Shown: one piece after another, positions 45,165 to 52,820 of the stretch | Numbering within the stretch: the stretch's first letter is position 1 | Layout: each line of letters starts with the position of its first letter | Source of the DNA: Sulfitobacter sp. M39 | Lineage (GTDB): Bacteria; Pseudomonadota; Alphaproteobacteria; Rhodobacterales; Rhodobacteraceae | DNA: 64,000 nt | Assembly: GCF_021735935.1 (NCBI RefSeq) | Contig: NZ_WMDZ01000003.1 | Span: forward strand, 1 to 64,000 | Reading direction: 5' to 3' | Program-made: the position numbers and the translations under genes | Notes under the pieces: generated by a model | The model's input: only the letters and a program-made list of their open reading frames with translations | Database searches by the model: none | What the model was told of the DNA's origin: nothing

Positions 45165-47257
45165 CAGAAGCGGTAGCTGACGCTGGCCGTGGCCGTGCGC
45201 CCTTCGTAGCGATAGCAATAGTCCGCGCTACAGGTCTGGTCTGTGTTGTCAAAGACGTTCTTGACGTTGATCTGCGCGCTCAGCCCGTCATAGCCGACTT
45301 CACCGAAATCATAGGACATCGACAGATCGGCAAAGACCTCGGCATCGTTCTTGTAGGTATTTGCATCGTTGCCATAGCTTTCGCCGACATAGCGCAGACC
45401 CGCGCCGAAGCCAAAGCCCTTGAACGCCCCGCTTTGCGGCTCGTAAAAGCCCCAGATCGATGCGGTGTGATGCGGTGTGGCCGACAGCTGGTTGCCCACG
45501 GTGCCGGTGGACCCTGCCTCGATCTCCATATCCAGATAGGTATAGGCGCTGGTCACGCGCAGACCATTGGCAAAGTTGAACTGGCCTTCAATCTCCAGCC
45601 CGCGCGACCGCAGGTCATAGGGCACCTGCACCTGGTTCAAGCCATTGAACGTCGCCGGATCAACTGTCTGGAAGACAACACCATCCTCTTGGCGGATGTC
45701 AAACAGCGACGCGGTGACAAGGCTTTCGGTACCTGGCAGTTGGTATTTGACGCCCACTTCCTTTTGCAGCCCGCGCGTCGGCTCTGCTGCGCGGCCACTG
45801 TTGGGATCGCTGCTGTCGTCATAGACCAGCCCTGTGGTCGGCACGAAAGAGCTCGACACATTGGCATAAACCGACAGATCGGTGTTGAACGCATAGCTCA
45901 GACCGACACGACCCGAGAACCCGTTGTGCGATGTATCGGTGCCGTTCTGATTGGCATCAAAGGTGGTCATGTCGACCCAGTCGTAGCGACCGCTAAGGAA
46001 CATCGTCCAAGGGCCGGAGCTCAGCTGGTCGTGCACATAGACGCCATACTGATACATTTCCTGACCGTTGGAATAGGGTTGATCCACCGCGTCCGTGTCA
46101 GCGGCCGAGACATAGCCGACACCGCCATAATAGGCGTCATAGGACGATTGCGTATAATCGAAACCGGCCACAACCGTGTGGTCAAACGCACCGGTAGAGA
46201 AATGCCCCTCAGCGTAGGTATCGACCGAGAAATTCTCGGAGTTCTCAAGGTAATGGCCCCAGTAGCGCCCGAAACCCGTGCCCGCCGCATAGATGCCGCT
46301 GAACTCAAGATCCGCATCCACTTCGGAATACCGCAGGTTCTGGCGCAGGGTCACGCCATTGTCCATCTCGTGCTCAAGCTCGTAGCCGACGCGCCATTGT
46401 TCGTTCACAAAGTCATTATAATCAGGATCGCCGACATAAATATCAGACGCTTCGCCCTGCGACGGGTTGTAGTAAGACGCCGTGCCGCCGCGGGTTGATT
46501 CAGAATATTCTGTCAGCACGGTGATCTTGGTCCGGTCCGTCAACTGATAGGTGAAGGACGGGGCCAGCAGCGCCAGATCATCGCTATAGCCCGGCAGCGG
46601 CGTATCCGCATCCCGCGCCACACCGGTCAGACGATAGCTGAGCCGTCCGTCGGTGCCGACGGGGCCGGTGAAATCGAACGCCAGCTCTTTGCGGCTGTCT
46701 GTGCCAAAGGTCAGCTTCAGCTCGTTATATTCTTCGTCCTTGGGGCGTTTGGAAATGATATTCACCAGACCGCCCGCACCGCTGACGCCATACATCGACG
46801 ACGATGGCCCCTTGAGCACGGAAACGCCCTCGAACGTGTAGGGGTGGTTCTGGAACCACGCCGACGGACCGTTCACCTGACGCAAGCCATCGCGGAACAG
46901 CCCGTCATAGTAGGCCGAGAAACCGCGCAGATAGACAGCGTCATAGCGCGAGTCGAAACCGAAATTGGTGACATTGGCGCCCGAGGTATAGCCCAAGGCG
47001 TCCAGCAGCGTGCGCGGCTCCTGATCTTCGATCTGGTCCTGCCCGACGGTGCTGATCGCTTGGGGGATGTCACGGATGGGGGTGTCGACCCGCGTGGCCT
47101 GACGCCCCGATTCGGCCACGTAACCGTTTTGCAGCAGCGTCGCATCGCTTTCCGCCTCAAGCGTGAGCGTCCCCAGATCAAGCGTATCCGCCTCCTGCGC
47201 ATAGGCGGGGTGTGATGCAGCCAGCGCGGCCACCAAGGCAATCCTTGAAATTTGCAT
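45164..47257 (-). CDS. TonB-dependent siderophore receptor
   Basis: Outer-membrane receptor of 697 residues: signal peptide [20 protein letters not shown], TonB box region, plug ([40 protein letters not shown]) and a 22-strand barrel ending in the aromatic-terminated TASVSYRF. This is the hydroxamate/ferrichrome-like receptor type. It is the first gene of the operon. The 302-base upstream region holds one copy of a 13-base motif shared with the divergent gene (47323-47335), a candidate iron-responsive site. Confidence 0.95.
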   Translation of the reverse strand: MQISRIALVAALAASHPAYAQEADTLDLGTLTLEAESDATLLQNGYVAESGRQATRVDTPIRDIPQAISTVGQDQIEDQEPRTLLDALGYTSGANVTNFGFDSRYDAVYLRGFSAYYDGLFRDGLRQVNGPSAWFQNHPYTFEGVSVLKGPSSSMYGVSGAGGLVNIISKRPKDEEYNELKLTFGTDSRKELAFDFTGPVGTDGRLSYRLTGVARDADTPLPGYSDDLALLAPSFTYQLTDRTKITVLTEYSESTRGGTASYYNPSQGEASDIYVGDPDYNDFVNEQWRVGYELEHEMDNGVTLRQNLRYSEVDADLEFSGIYAAGTGFGRYWGHYLENSENFSVDTYAEGHFSTGAFDHTVVAGFDYTQSSYDAYYGGVGYVSAADTDAVDQPYSNGQEMYQYGVYVHDQLSSGPWTMFLSGRYDWVDMTTFDANQNGTDTSHNGFSGRVGLSYAFNTDLSVYANVSSSFVPTTGLVYDDSSDPNSGRAAEPTRGLQKEVGVKYQLPGTESLVTASLFDIRQEDGVVFQTVDPATFNGLNQVQVPYDLRSRGLEIEGQFNFANGLRVTSAYTYLDMEIEAGSTGTVGNQLSATPHHTASIWGFYEPQSGAFKGFGFGAGLRYVGESYGNDANTYKNDAEVFADLSMSYDFGEVGYDGLSAQINVKNVFDNTDQTCSADYCYRYEGRTATASVSYRF

Positions 47258-47322
47258 GAAATTCTGTCCCTTACTGTTTTAGTCGGAAATGAACCGCCAC
47301 GCGGCTATTGTCAAACTGAAAT

Positions 47323-47335
47323 AGTAAGGTATTCA
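47323..47335. promoter_or_regulatory. Candidate iron-responsive operator copy 1
   Basis: AGTAAGGTATTCA, embedded in TGAAATA-GTAAGG-TATTCA, an imperfect palindrome in the style of alphaproteobacterial iron boxes, 66 bases before the receptor start. Confidence 0.45.
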
Positions 47336-47501
47336 CCTGCCCGAGACCTAATCAGGTCAGCGCGTCGGGGCAAGCCGCTGCGTCACAAACTTAGCGATCA
47401 CAGGCGGCATCCCGCCTACACCCATGTATTTACATAACATTTTCAAATACCCCACTAAAACACTCCCCCTTGTCGGGGCGATGGTTATACCCTATAAATA
47501 A

Positions 47502-47514
47502 AGTAAGATATTCA
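47502..47514. promoter_or_regulatory. Candidate iron-responsive operator copy 2
   Basis: AGTAAGATATTCA, 12 of 13 bases identical to the copy at 47323 and in the same orientation, 46 bases before the next gene, right after a TATAAA patch. Confidence 0.45.
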
Positions 47515-47559
47515 ACCGGGCAGGCCCGAACCCTGCCCCATGTATGGACTTCTCTTGAT

Positions 47560-48000
47560 ATGGCATCTCTGGCGACCCTCCCGATCCTTGACCGCGACGA
47601 CGCACCAGCACAGGCGCCCGCCCCCCGTATCACCCCCGAACAACGCGCCGCGCTGACCCATTTCCGGATGTCAGCGATGGCCTGTCGCGTCGCCGCGCGC
47701 ACGGATCTTTACGAAGCCTGCGCCCTGCTCAGCCTTGATGGAGAGGACGCGAAACGCACATTTGTGGATACGCTGATCAAATGTCTGCCGAATGCAGTGC
47801 AGCGCAAGGTCGTCTGGTTCGCGCCGGGCACAGACACGCTTTCGTTTGACGAAGCATGGATCCTGCGCTGCCTGACCAGCATCCGCGAGGACGATCCCGC
47901 CAGTCTCAACTTCCTGATCAAGTCGCGCGTCGCCCCCTCTGACCGACGCTATATCGGCTATCTTCTCGGCCAAATTTCCGAGCAGTTTTCTCAAGTTTAG
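47560..48000 (+). CDS. Hypothetical protein, possible iron-regulon member
   Basis: Protein of 146 residues, no signal peptide and no recognised domain. Central part SAMACRVAARTDLYEACALL is helical, with the motif WFAPGTDTLSFDEAWILRCL and the end DRRYIGYLLGQISEQF. The start at ATG 47560 is weakly supported: no strong ribosome site is visible and the frame is open further upstream to 47470. It shares a divergent promoter region and a repeated 13-base motif with the TonB receptor operon, so regulation by iron is the best clue. A role cannot be assigned. Confidence 0.7.
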   Translation: MASLATLPILDRDDAPAQAPAPRITPEQRAALTHFRMSAMACRVAARTDLYEACALLSLDGEDAKRTFVDTLIKCLPNAVQRKVVWFAPGTDTLSFDEAWILRCLTSIREDDPASLNFLIKSRVAPSDRRYIGYLLGQISEQFSQV

Positions 48001-48007
48001 AATAATT

Positions 48008-48036
48008 CCAAAAAGACCTTGGCAAACCGTTTTTGG
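48008..48036. promoter_or_regulatory. Inverted repeat before dps
   Basis: CCAAAAA/TTTTTGG arms (7 bp) around 15 bases, just after the stop of the hypothetical gene and 75 bases before dps. It could terminate the upstream transcript or bind a regulator of dps; I cannot decide. Confidence 0.3.
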
Positions 48037-48109
48037 TGTCTATGTTGATTGGACAGCAAGCTAGTACCGTGCCAGCCAGTCAGAATTTTAATCACTTGGG
48101 GACGAGAAA

Positions 48110-48583
48110 ATGAACCAGACAGCAGCTGCTTTGACAACCGATGCAAAAACAGCAATCGCCGATGCATTGAACCAATGCGTTGCGGAAACCGCCGTGACGA
48201 CAATGCTGGCGCAAAACTTTCACTGGAACGTAAAAGGCATGGGTTTCGGCCCGCTGCACGACCTGTTCCAGAAAATCTACGAAGACCACTTTGTCGCGCA
48301 GGATGATCTGGCAGAGCGTATTCGCGCTCTCGATGTCCACGCCGAAGGGATGCTTGCGGGCATGCTGAAGCGGTCCAAGATCAACGAACACGATGGCCAC
48401 GCCAACGACAAGGAAATGATCCGCATCATGATGGAAGCGCAGGAAACGCTGGCCTCCACCATCGCGGGCGCGGGCCAGTTGGCCGCCGACAACGGCGACA
48501 CGCTGACAGAAGACCTCTGCATCGCACGCGGGACAGAGCACGAGAAATTCGCGTGGTTCCTGCGCGCACACCTCGCAGGCTAA
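48110..48583 (+). CDS. dps: Dps-family DNA-binding ferritin-like protein
   Basis: Mini-ferritin of 157 residues that stores iron, consumes peroxide and protects DNA. Ferroxidase-site residues by spacing with E. coli Dps: His38 (NFHWNVKG), His50, Asp65 and Glu69 (DDLAER); the position of E. coli Asp67 is Gln54 here. A four-helix bundle length is normal. ATG 48110 follows GGGGACGAG. It neighbours iron-uptake and superoxide dismutase genes, which suits an iron and oxidative-stress role. Confidence 0.95.
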   Translation: MNQTAAALTTDAKTAIADALNQCVAETAVTTMLAQNFHWNVKGMGFGPLHDLFQKIYEDHFVAQDDLAERIRALDVHAEGMLAGMLKRSKINEHDGHANDKEMIRIMMEAQETLASTIAGAGQLAADNGDTLTEDLCIARGTEHEKFAWFLRAHLAG

Positions 48584-48619
48584 ATAGCCCATCCGCTGAT
48601 CCCGTCAGCACCCAAAATC

Positions 48620-48654
48620 AAATCGCGGCTAGAGAAGCTTCTCGGCCGCGATTT
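48620..48654. terminator. Terminator between dps and DUF1289 gene
   Basis: AAATCGCGGC/GCCGCGATTT 10-bp stem around a 15-base loop that itself contains the palindrome GAGAAGCTTCTC. It overlaps the last codons of the convergent DUF1289 gene. Confidence 0.6.
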
Positions 48655-48874
48655 TGCGTTTTGCCAGCTTCTTGCGATACGCCAGATCCCAATGGCTGTA
48701 TTTGCCCAGACGTTCCTGTTGCGCAGTCAGCATATGGATAAAGCCCACGCGGTGGCTTTCTTTCTTCAGCGATTTGAACATGGATTTCTGCGCCTTGGTC
48801 ATCGAACACCCGATGCAATGGCCTTCGCGTTTGAACTTGCACACGTCGATACAGGGGCTGGGTGTTTTTGCCAT
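48629..48874 (-). CDS. DUF1289 small cysteine-motif protein
   Basis: Protein of 81 residues with the family signature PCIDVCKFKREGHCIGC: Cys8, Cys12, Cys20 and Cys23 arranged to hold a metal or iron-sulfur cluster. The remaining part is basic and helical. DUF1289 members are widespread and of unproven function. It is convergent with dps and lies upstream of no operon partner. Length is typical. Confidence 0.85.
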   Translation of the reverse strand: MAKTPSPCIDVCKFKREGHCIGCSMTKAQKSMFKSLKKESHRVGFIHMLTAQQERLGKYSHWDLAYRKKLAKRKIAAEKLL

Positions 48875-48952
48875 GGGAAACCTTGCTGATTGATCCGGCG
48901 GTTTGCCCCCTGCCCGTGCAGGGTGCCAGCGGTAGCCTATGCCAGCAAAAGC

Positions 48953-48980
48953 AAGGCCGCGCCAGTGGGGGCGCGGCCTT
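48953..48980 (-). terminator. Terminator of sodC
   Basis: AAGGCCGCGCC/GGCGCGGCCTT 11-bp stem with a 6-base loop, followed on the minus strand by GCTTTTGCTGG. It lies 33 bases after the sodC stop. Confidence 0.75.
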
Positions 48981-49012
48981 GGTCGTTCAAATCATCGTTT
49001 GCCGAAGGGTGA

Positions 49013-49519
49013 TCAGGCGGGATCAGCACCAAAGACACCGCAGGCAATCCGGTCCCCCGCATCCCCCGAGGGTTGCGAGCTGTAATCATCCTGCCCGCCG
49101 TGGATAACAAAGGCAGCGCCGTCGTCATCCATCAGATGCTCTTCCACATTCAGGAACGGCAGGAACACTTCCTGCTCTACGGTGCCATCACTGCCCACCG
49201 TGACATTCGGCATATCACCGGGGTGTGGGCCACCGGCGGTCAACACGCCATGTTCGCGGTCGCCCGCGATATGTCCGCCAGCGGATTTAAACCCGTCGCC
49301 CGAACAATCACCGGTTTCGTGCAAATGCACCGCGATGCCCCCTGCGGGCAGGTTGGACAGCGACAGTTTTGCCAACGCCACGCCGGATTCGGTATCCTGG
49401 ACCGTCACGGTCCCGACCTCTGCGCCCTCGGCATCCATAACCGGAGCGGTCGTTTCGGCGGCGAAAGCGGCGCTTGTCATCAGCCCGCAGGCCACGGCGG
49501 TGGTGAGTGCGAATTTCAT
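49013..49519 (-). CDS. sodC: Periplasmic Cu/Zn superoxide dismutase
   Basis: Enzyme of 168 residues. The signal peptide MKFALTTAVACGLMTSAAFA sets the start at 49519; the frame extending to 49642 is unrelated. Copper/zinc ligands: AVHLHETGDC (His65, His67), AGGHIAGDREHGV (His83, His90), GPHPGDMP (His99, Asp102) and a final VIHGGQDDY. The cysteines of GDC and IACGV give the structural disulfide. It removes superoxide outside the cytoplasm. It stands alone with its own terminator. Confidence 0.96.
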   Translation of the reverse strand: MKFALTTAVACGLMTSAAFAAETTAPVMDAEGAEVGTVTVQDTESGVALAKLSLSNLPAGGIAVHLHETGDCSGDGFKSAGGHIAGDREHGVLTAGGPHPGDMPNVTVGSDGTVEQEVFLPFLNVEEHLMDDDGAAFVIHGGQDDYSSQPSGDAGDRIACGVFGADPA

Positions 49520-49737
49520 TGGAATCTCCCTTTTCATGCTTGGGTTTGAACCGGCCAGCTGTGGTCGATTGGTCAAAGACCAACCCGCCGCATTTACCCA
49601 AAGTTCCAAGCCCCCACACCCACACGGCCAAACAACGCCCATCGGCAGAAGTTAGCCGCCCGCAGAAGGACGCGGAACCGCCGCGCCGCCTCTATCGTTT
49701 CAACTACAGGTAACCAACAACACAGGAGAGTTTCGAC

Positions 49738-50091
49738 ATGACGACGACATCACATTCTAGCCTCGTATCTTCCTCTGACGTGAATGGTACAAATGTTTAC
49801 AGCCGCGATGGCACACATATCGGATCCATCGACCACCTGATGATCGACAAGCAATCCGGCAAGGTCGCCTATGCCGTAATGGGCTTTGGCGGATTTCTGG
49901 GCTTGGGCGAGGATCACCACCCCGTGCCGTGGGGCAAGCTTGAATACGACACCTCGAAAGATGGGTTCATGACGGACATCACCGAACAGCAGGTCAAAGG
50001 CGCACCAACCCGCAGCGACGGTTGGGTGACAGACCGCGAATGGGAACGCCGGACCCACGAACATTATATGGTGCCGAACTACTGGATTTGA
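49738..50091 (+). CDS. PRC-barrel domain protein
   Basis: Protein of 117 residues with a PRC-barrel fold: NVYSRDGTHIGSIDHLMIDK, then KVAYAVMGFGGFLGLGEDHH and PVPWGKLEYD, the classic run of the family, with a short C-terminal tail. No signal peptide. Related small proteins in alphaproteobacteria are stress-induced; some bind RNA or support photosystems. AGGAG lies 8-12 bases before ATG 49738. It is followed by a strong terminator. Function not established. Confidence 0.88.
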   Translation: MTTTSHSSLVSSSDVNGTNVYSRDGTHIGSIDHLMIDKQSGKVAYAVMGFGGFLGLGEDHHPVPWGKLEYDTSKDGFMTDITEQQVKGAPTRSDGWVTDREWERRTHEHYMVPNYWI

Positions 50092-50112
50092 TCCACAGAA
50101 GTTGACCACCGT

Positions 50113-50143
50113 AGACCGTCCCCACATTGGGGGCGGTCTTTTT
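50113..50143 (+). terminator. Terminator after PRC-barrel gene
   Basis: AGACCGTCCCC/GGGGGCGGTCT stem (11 pairs, one T-G) with loop ACATT and TTTTT run. Confidence 0.85.
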
Positions 50144-50258
50144 CTGTCACCGCCCTATATCCAACCCAACAGCTTTCAAGAGACCGGATTGCCCCCATGC
50201 CCAGTTCCGCCCCCTGCCCCCCTCTCCCGCACCCCTCTTGCGCGCAGGAGACACGCTG

Positions 50259-50750
50259 ATGTGGGAAGATCTGCTGAACGAATTCTCCCTCGCCCCCAGC
50301 CTGCCCCTGTCGGTCGTTGTGGCACGCACCCTTGCGACGGTGGTATTCTGCGGGCTGATCGGGCTTGAACGCGAAACCTCCAAACGGCCCGCGGGTCTGC
50401 GCACCCATATGCTGATCGGCCTCGCGTCGTGCATCTACTGCCTGCTGACCCTCGCCCTGCTCGCCCGCAGCGCCGAATTTGGCGACACCATCCGGATGGA
50501 CCCGCTGCGTATCATCGAGGCGGTGACCAGCGGCGTCGCTTTCCTTGCCGCGGGGCTGATCGTCTTTTCCCAAGGCAAGGTGCGCGGCCTGACGACAGGG
50601 GCCAGCATGTGGGTCGCCGCCGCCGTTGGCGTGGCTTGCGGCTTAGGCGAATGGACGATTGCGGGCATGACCGTGATCCTCGCCCTGATCATCATCGCGC
50701 TGGTGCGAAAGCTAGAGAAACACGCAGGCACCTATGAAGAGCACGACTAG
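50259..50750 (+). CDS. MgtC/SapB-family membrane protein
   Basis: Membrane protein of 163 residues with about five hydrophobic segments. The hallmark GLIGLERETSKRPAGLRTHM is present near residue 30-50, followed by a helix ending VRGLTTGASMWVAAAVGVAC. The C-terminal domain of Salmonella MgtC is absent, as in most relatives. CAGGAG 8 bases before ATG 50259 fixes the start; the longer frame begins inside the preceding terminator. Members influence magnesium adaptation or ATP synthase; the exact role here is unknown. Confidence 0.88.
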   Translation: MWEDLLNEFSLAPSLPLSVVVARTLATVVFCGLIGLERETSKRPAGLRTHMLIGLASCIYCLLTLALLARSAEFGDTIRMDPLRIIEAVTSGVAFLAAGLIVFSQGKVRGLTTGASMWVAAAVGVACGLGEWTIAGMTVILALIIIALVRKLEKHAGTYEEHD

Positions 50751-50863
50751 TCGCGGCCATCGGCAGCAATGCAACAGTTTGTGACCCAAAAACACGCGCC
50801 CTTGTTTTACAACTCCCGCGAAATACCCTAGCTGCATAGCAAATTCATATGAGGAATATCACG

Positions 50864-51160
50864 ATGAGCGTTCGGGTTTGGATTGCAGGCTGTGCCGTAT
50901 TGGCGCTGGCTGCTTGTGCGGATGTACAGACCACCACTGACAAGATGACCAACGACCAAGGGTTTTTCACCGAACTGCCCGAAGGGGTGCGCCTGGTGGC
51001 TGCCAAGAACCAGGATCTGACCGCGGTTAAGATCGACCCCAGCAACGGATGCTACGTCTATCGCTACCGCGGGCCGGTCGAAACCACCTTCCTGCCCCTA
51101 CGCGCCGACAATGGCCGTCCGATCTGCACCCAAACGATCGCGGCAGCTGCGGCGGGCTAA
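50864..51160 (+). CDS. Small hypothetical lipoprotein
   Basis: Protein of 98 residues with a lipoprotein signal (VLALAACAD, Cys18 as lipidation site). ATG 50864 has GAGGA 8 bases upstream; the in-frame ATG at 50849 lies on the ribosome site. Two more cysteines (NGCYVYRY and RPICTQT) may form a disulfide. No recognised domain. It is followed by a 19-bp hairpin terminator. I do not know its function. Confidence 0.8.
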   Translation: MSVRVWIAGCAVLALAACADVQTTTDKMTNDQGFFTELPEGVRLVAAKNQDLTAVKIDPSNGCYVYRYRGPVETTFLPLRADNGRPICTQTIAAAAAG

Positions 51161-51180
51161 TCGCGCCCCGCGTCTTGACG

Positions 51181-51223
51181 TGAAAAGGCCGCCCGAAGCA
51201 TCTCGCTTCGGGCGGCCTTTTCA
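51181..51223. terminator. Very strong bidirectional terminator
   Basis: A perfect 19-bp stem with TGAAAAGGCCGCCCGAAGC and its complement around loop ATCTC, ending in TTTTCA. It serves the convergent lipoprotein and L,D-transpeptidase genes. Confidence 0.9.
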
Positions 51224-51242
51224 TGTGTGCAAAGGTCCGGAC

Positions 51243-51911
51243 TTAGGTCGCAGCCGTCACCAGCTCTTCCGGCGGGTAGAGGACAGCGCGCGATCCGGTG
51301 TTCACGTTCTCGTACAAGTCGTTGATATGCGCCATGATCATCCGCACACAGCCAGAGCTTGCGCGCCCGCCGATCGATTGCGGGTTAGGCGACCCGTGGA
51401 TGCGCAGATAGGTGTCGCGGTTGCCGACGAAAAGATACAGTGCACGTGACCCCAAGGGGTTCTGCGGACCTGCGTCCATCCCATCGGCATGTTGTTCATA
51501 AAGCTCTGGATCGCGGCGGATCATGTTCTGCGTCGGCGTCCAGGTTGGCCATTTGGCCTTGCGTTTGATCGAATAGGTGCCGGGCTCGTACAGGTCACCC
51601 CGCGCAATCGCGACCCCATACCGCATGGCGGTGCCGTTGTCCTGAATGTGGTAAAGATACCGCGCAACCGCATCGACGTGGATATCGCCCGGCGTCAGAC
51701 CGGGGTTCGCCTCTACCAGTCGGGGCAGAAAGCGGGGCGCGACGCCCCAGGGGTTCGTCGTTGCAGGATCGTAGCCCGCAGGCGTTACCTGCGCATCCCA
51801 TGCGTCCCACATCGACTTGTCTGTCGTCGCAGCGGCGGCGAGACTGGGGGCCAGAGGGGCAGAAAACAACGCGGCAGCGGAGCTGGTGATAAAATGGCGT
51901 TTGGTCAGCAT
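51243..51911 (-). CDS. L,D-transpeptidase (YkuD family)
   Basis: Periplasmic enzyme of 222 residues that makes 3-3 crosslinks or attaches proteins to peptidoglycan. A signal peptide (MLTKRHFITSSAAALFSAPL) is followed by a short linker and the catalytic domain, whose motif is HGSPNPQSIGGRASSGCVRM with nucleophilic Cys in SGCVRM. Length is normal for stand-alone enzymes. The 228 bases upstream contain nothing notable. No neighbouring cell-wall genes. Confidence 0.92.
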   Translation of the reverse strand: MLTKRHFITSSAAALFSAPLAPSLAAAATTDKSMWDAWDAQVTPAGYDPATTNPWGVAPRFLPRLVEANPGLTPGDIHVDAVARYLYHIQDNGTAMRYGVAIARGDLYEPGTYSIKRKAKWPTWTPTQNMIRRDPELYEQHADGMDAGPQNPLGSRALYLFVGNRDTYLRIHGSPNPQSIGGRASSGCVRMIMAHINDLYENVNTGSRAVLYPPEELVTAAT

Positions 51912-52139
51912 GCGTGCACGCTCCTATTTAGTTAGTGCTTGACGATGTAACCCCCAATAGCGCGACCCAGTTCCCAAGAACCAGTCACATGGCTGTGTGA
52001 GTTTGTTTCGGCCCGCGCAAACTAGACCGCCCCCGGCAGAAACGCCACGGCTAGTTTCGCCTTAATTTCATGCAAAAACTTGGAACATTCCCGCGGGGGA
52101 GGTGTTATTTTAACAAGTGACCAATCTTTTGGGGTTTGC

Positions 52140-52817
52140 ATGTCCATGTATTCCAGACGATCAGTTCTATTCGGCTTCGGTGCCGCGGTCGGCCTTGCGT
52201 CCCTGCCGCGCCATGCCTTTGCCGCCCTTGATGGCACCCCCTTCACCTTCCTGTCCGATACCGAGGCCCGAAGCCTCGCGCTGCTGTGTGACACGCTGAT
52301 CCCGCAGGACGATTTCCCCTCGGCCAGTCAGGCCGGCGTGGTCGATTTCATCGACCTGCAGCTCGCGGGCGGCTACGGGCGCGGCGAACGTCTTTATATG
52401 GACGGGCCCCACCCCCAAGGCACGCCCGAGCAAGGCTACCAATCTCCCCTACGCCCCGCCGATCTGTGGCGCGAGGGGCTGGCGGCGATGCAGACCGTCA
52501 TCGGCCCGCTTGAAGGGCAACCGCAATCTGCGCTCGACCAGCTGATGACCGACCTGTCCGAGGATAGGCCCGCGCTTGCCGGTCGTGTCGGGGCCAAGAC
52601 ATTCTTTACCGAACTCCACGCCCTGACGAACCAGGGCTATTTCGCCGACCCGATCTATGGCGGCAACAAGGGCTACGCCGGTTGGCATATGGTCGGCTTC
52701 CCCGGGGCGTTCGGCTATTACACCGACACGGTCGACGACCACAATCGCCCCTACCCGCAGCCCCCTATGGGCATCGGACATCAACCGGGCACAAGCGACT
52801 TCAACTCAGAAAGGTAG
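52140..52817 (+). CDS. Gluconate 2-dehydrogenase subunit-3-like protein (small subunit, Tat-exported)
   Basis: Small subunit of a membrane-bound dehydrogenase, 225 residues. A twin-arginine signal (YSRRSVLFGFGAAVGLA) directs export in folded form, carrying the large subunit, which has no signal of its own. The family landmark is GGYGRGERLYMDGPHPQGTP and the end GGNKGYAGWHMVGFPG. ATG 52140 and ATG 52146 are both possible; the first follows GGGG. It overlaps nothing but lies 3 bases before the flavoprotein gene and heads the oxidase supercluster. Confidence 0.9.
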   Translation: MSMYSRRSVLFGFGAAVGLASLPRHAFAALDGTPFTFLSDTEARSLALLCDTLIPQDDFPSASQAGVVDFIDLQLAGGYGRGERLYMDGPHPQGTPEQGYQSPLRPADLWREGLAAMQTVIGPLEGQPQSALDQLMTDLSEDRPALAGRVGAKTFFTELHALTNQGYFADPIYGGNKGYAGWHMVGFPGAFGYYTDTVDDHNRPYPQPPMGIGHQPGTSDFNSER

Positions 52818-52820
52818 ATC

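Larger units (their letters stand above)
47258..47559. other. Divergent intergenic region receptor / hypothetical gene
   Basis: About 300 AT-richer bases between the TonB receptor and a rightward gene. It contains two near-identical copies of AGTAAGRTATTCA, one near each gene (listed separately), and a TATAAA-like patch (47493-47498) just before the right copy. Confidence 0.6.

Noticed and set aside
48618..48889. Overlapping frames opposite the DUF1289 gene
   Set aside because: They are shadows of the DUF1289 gene, which has the clear Cys signature.
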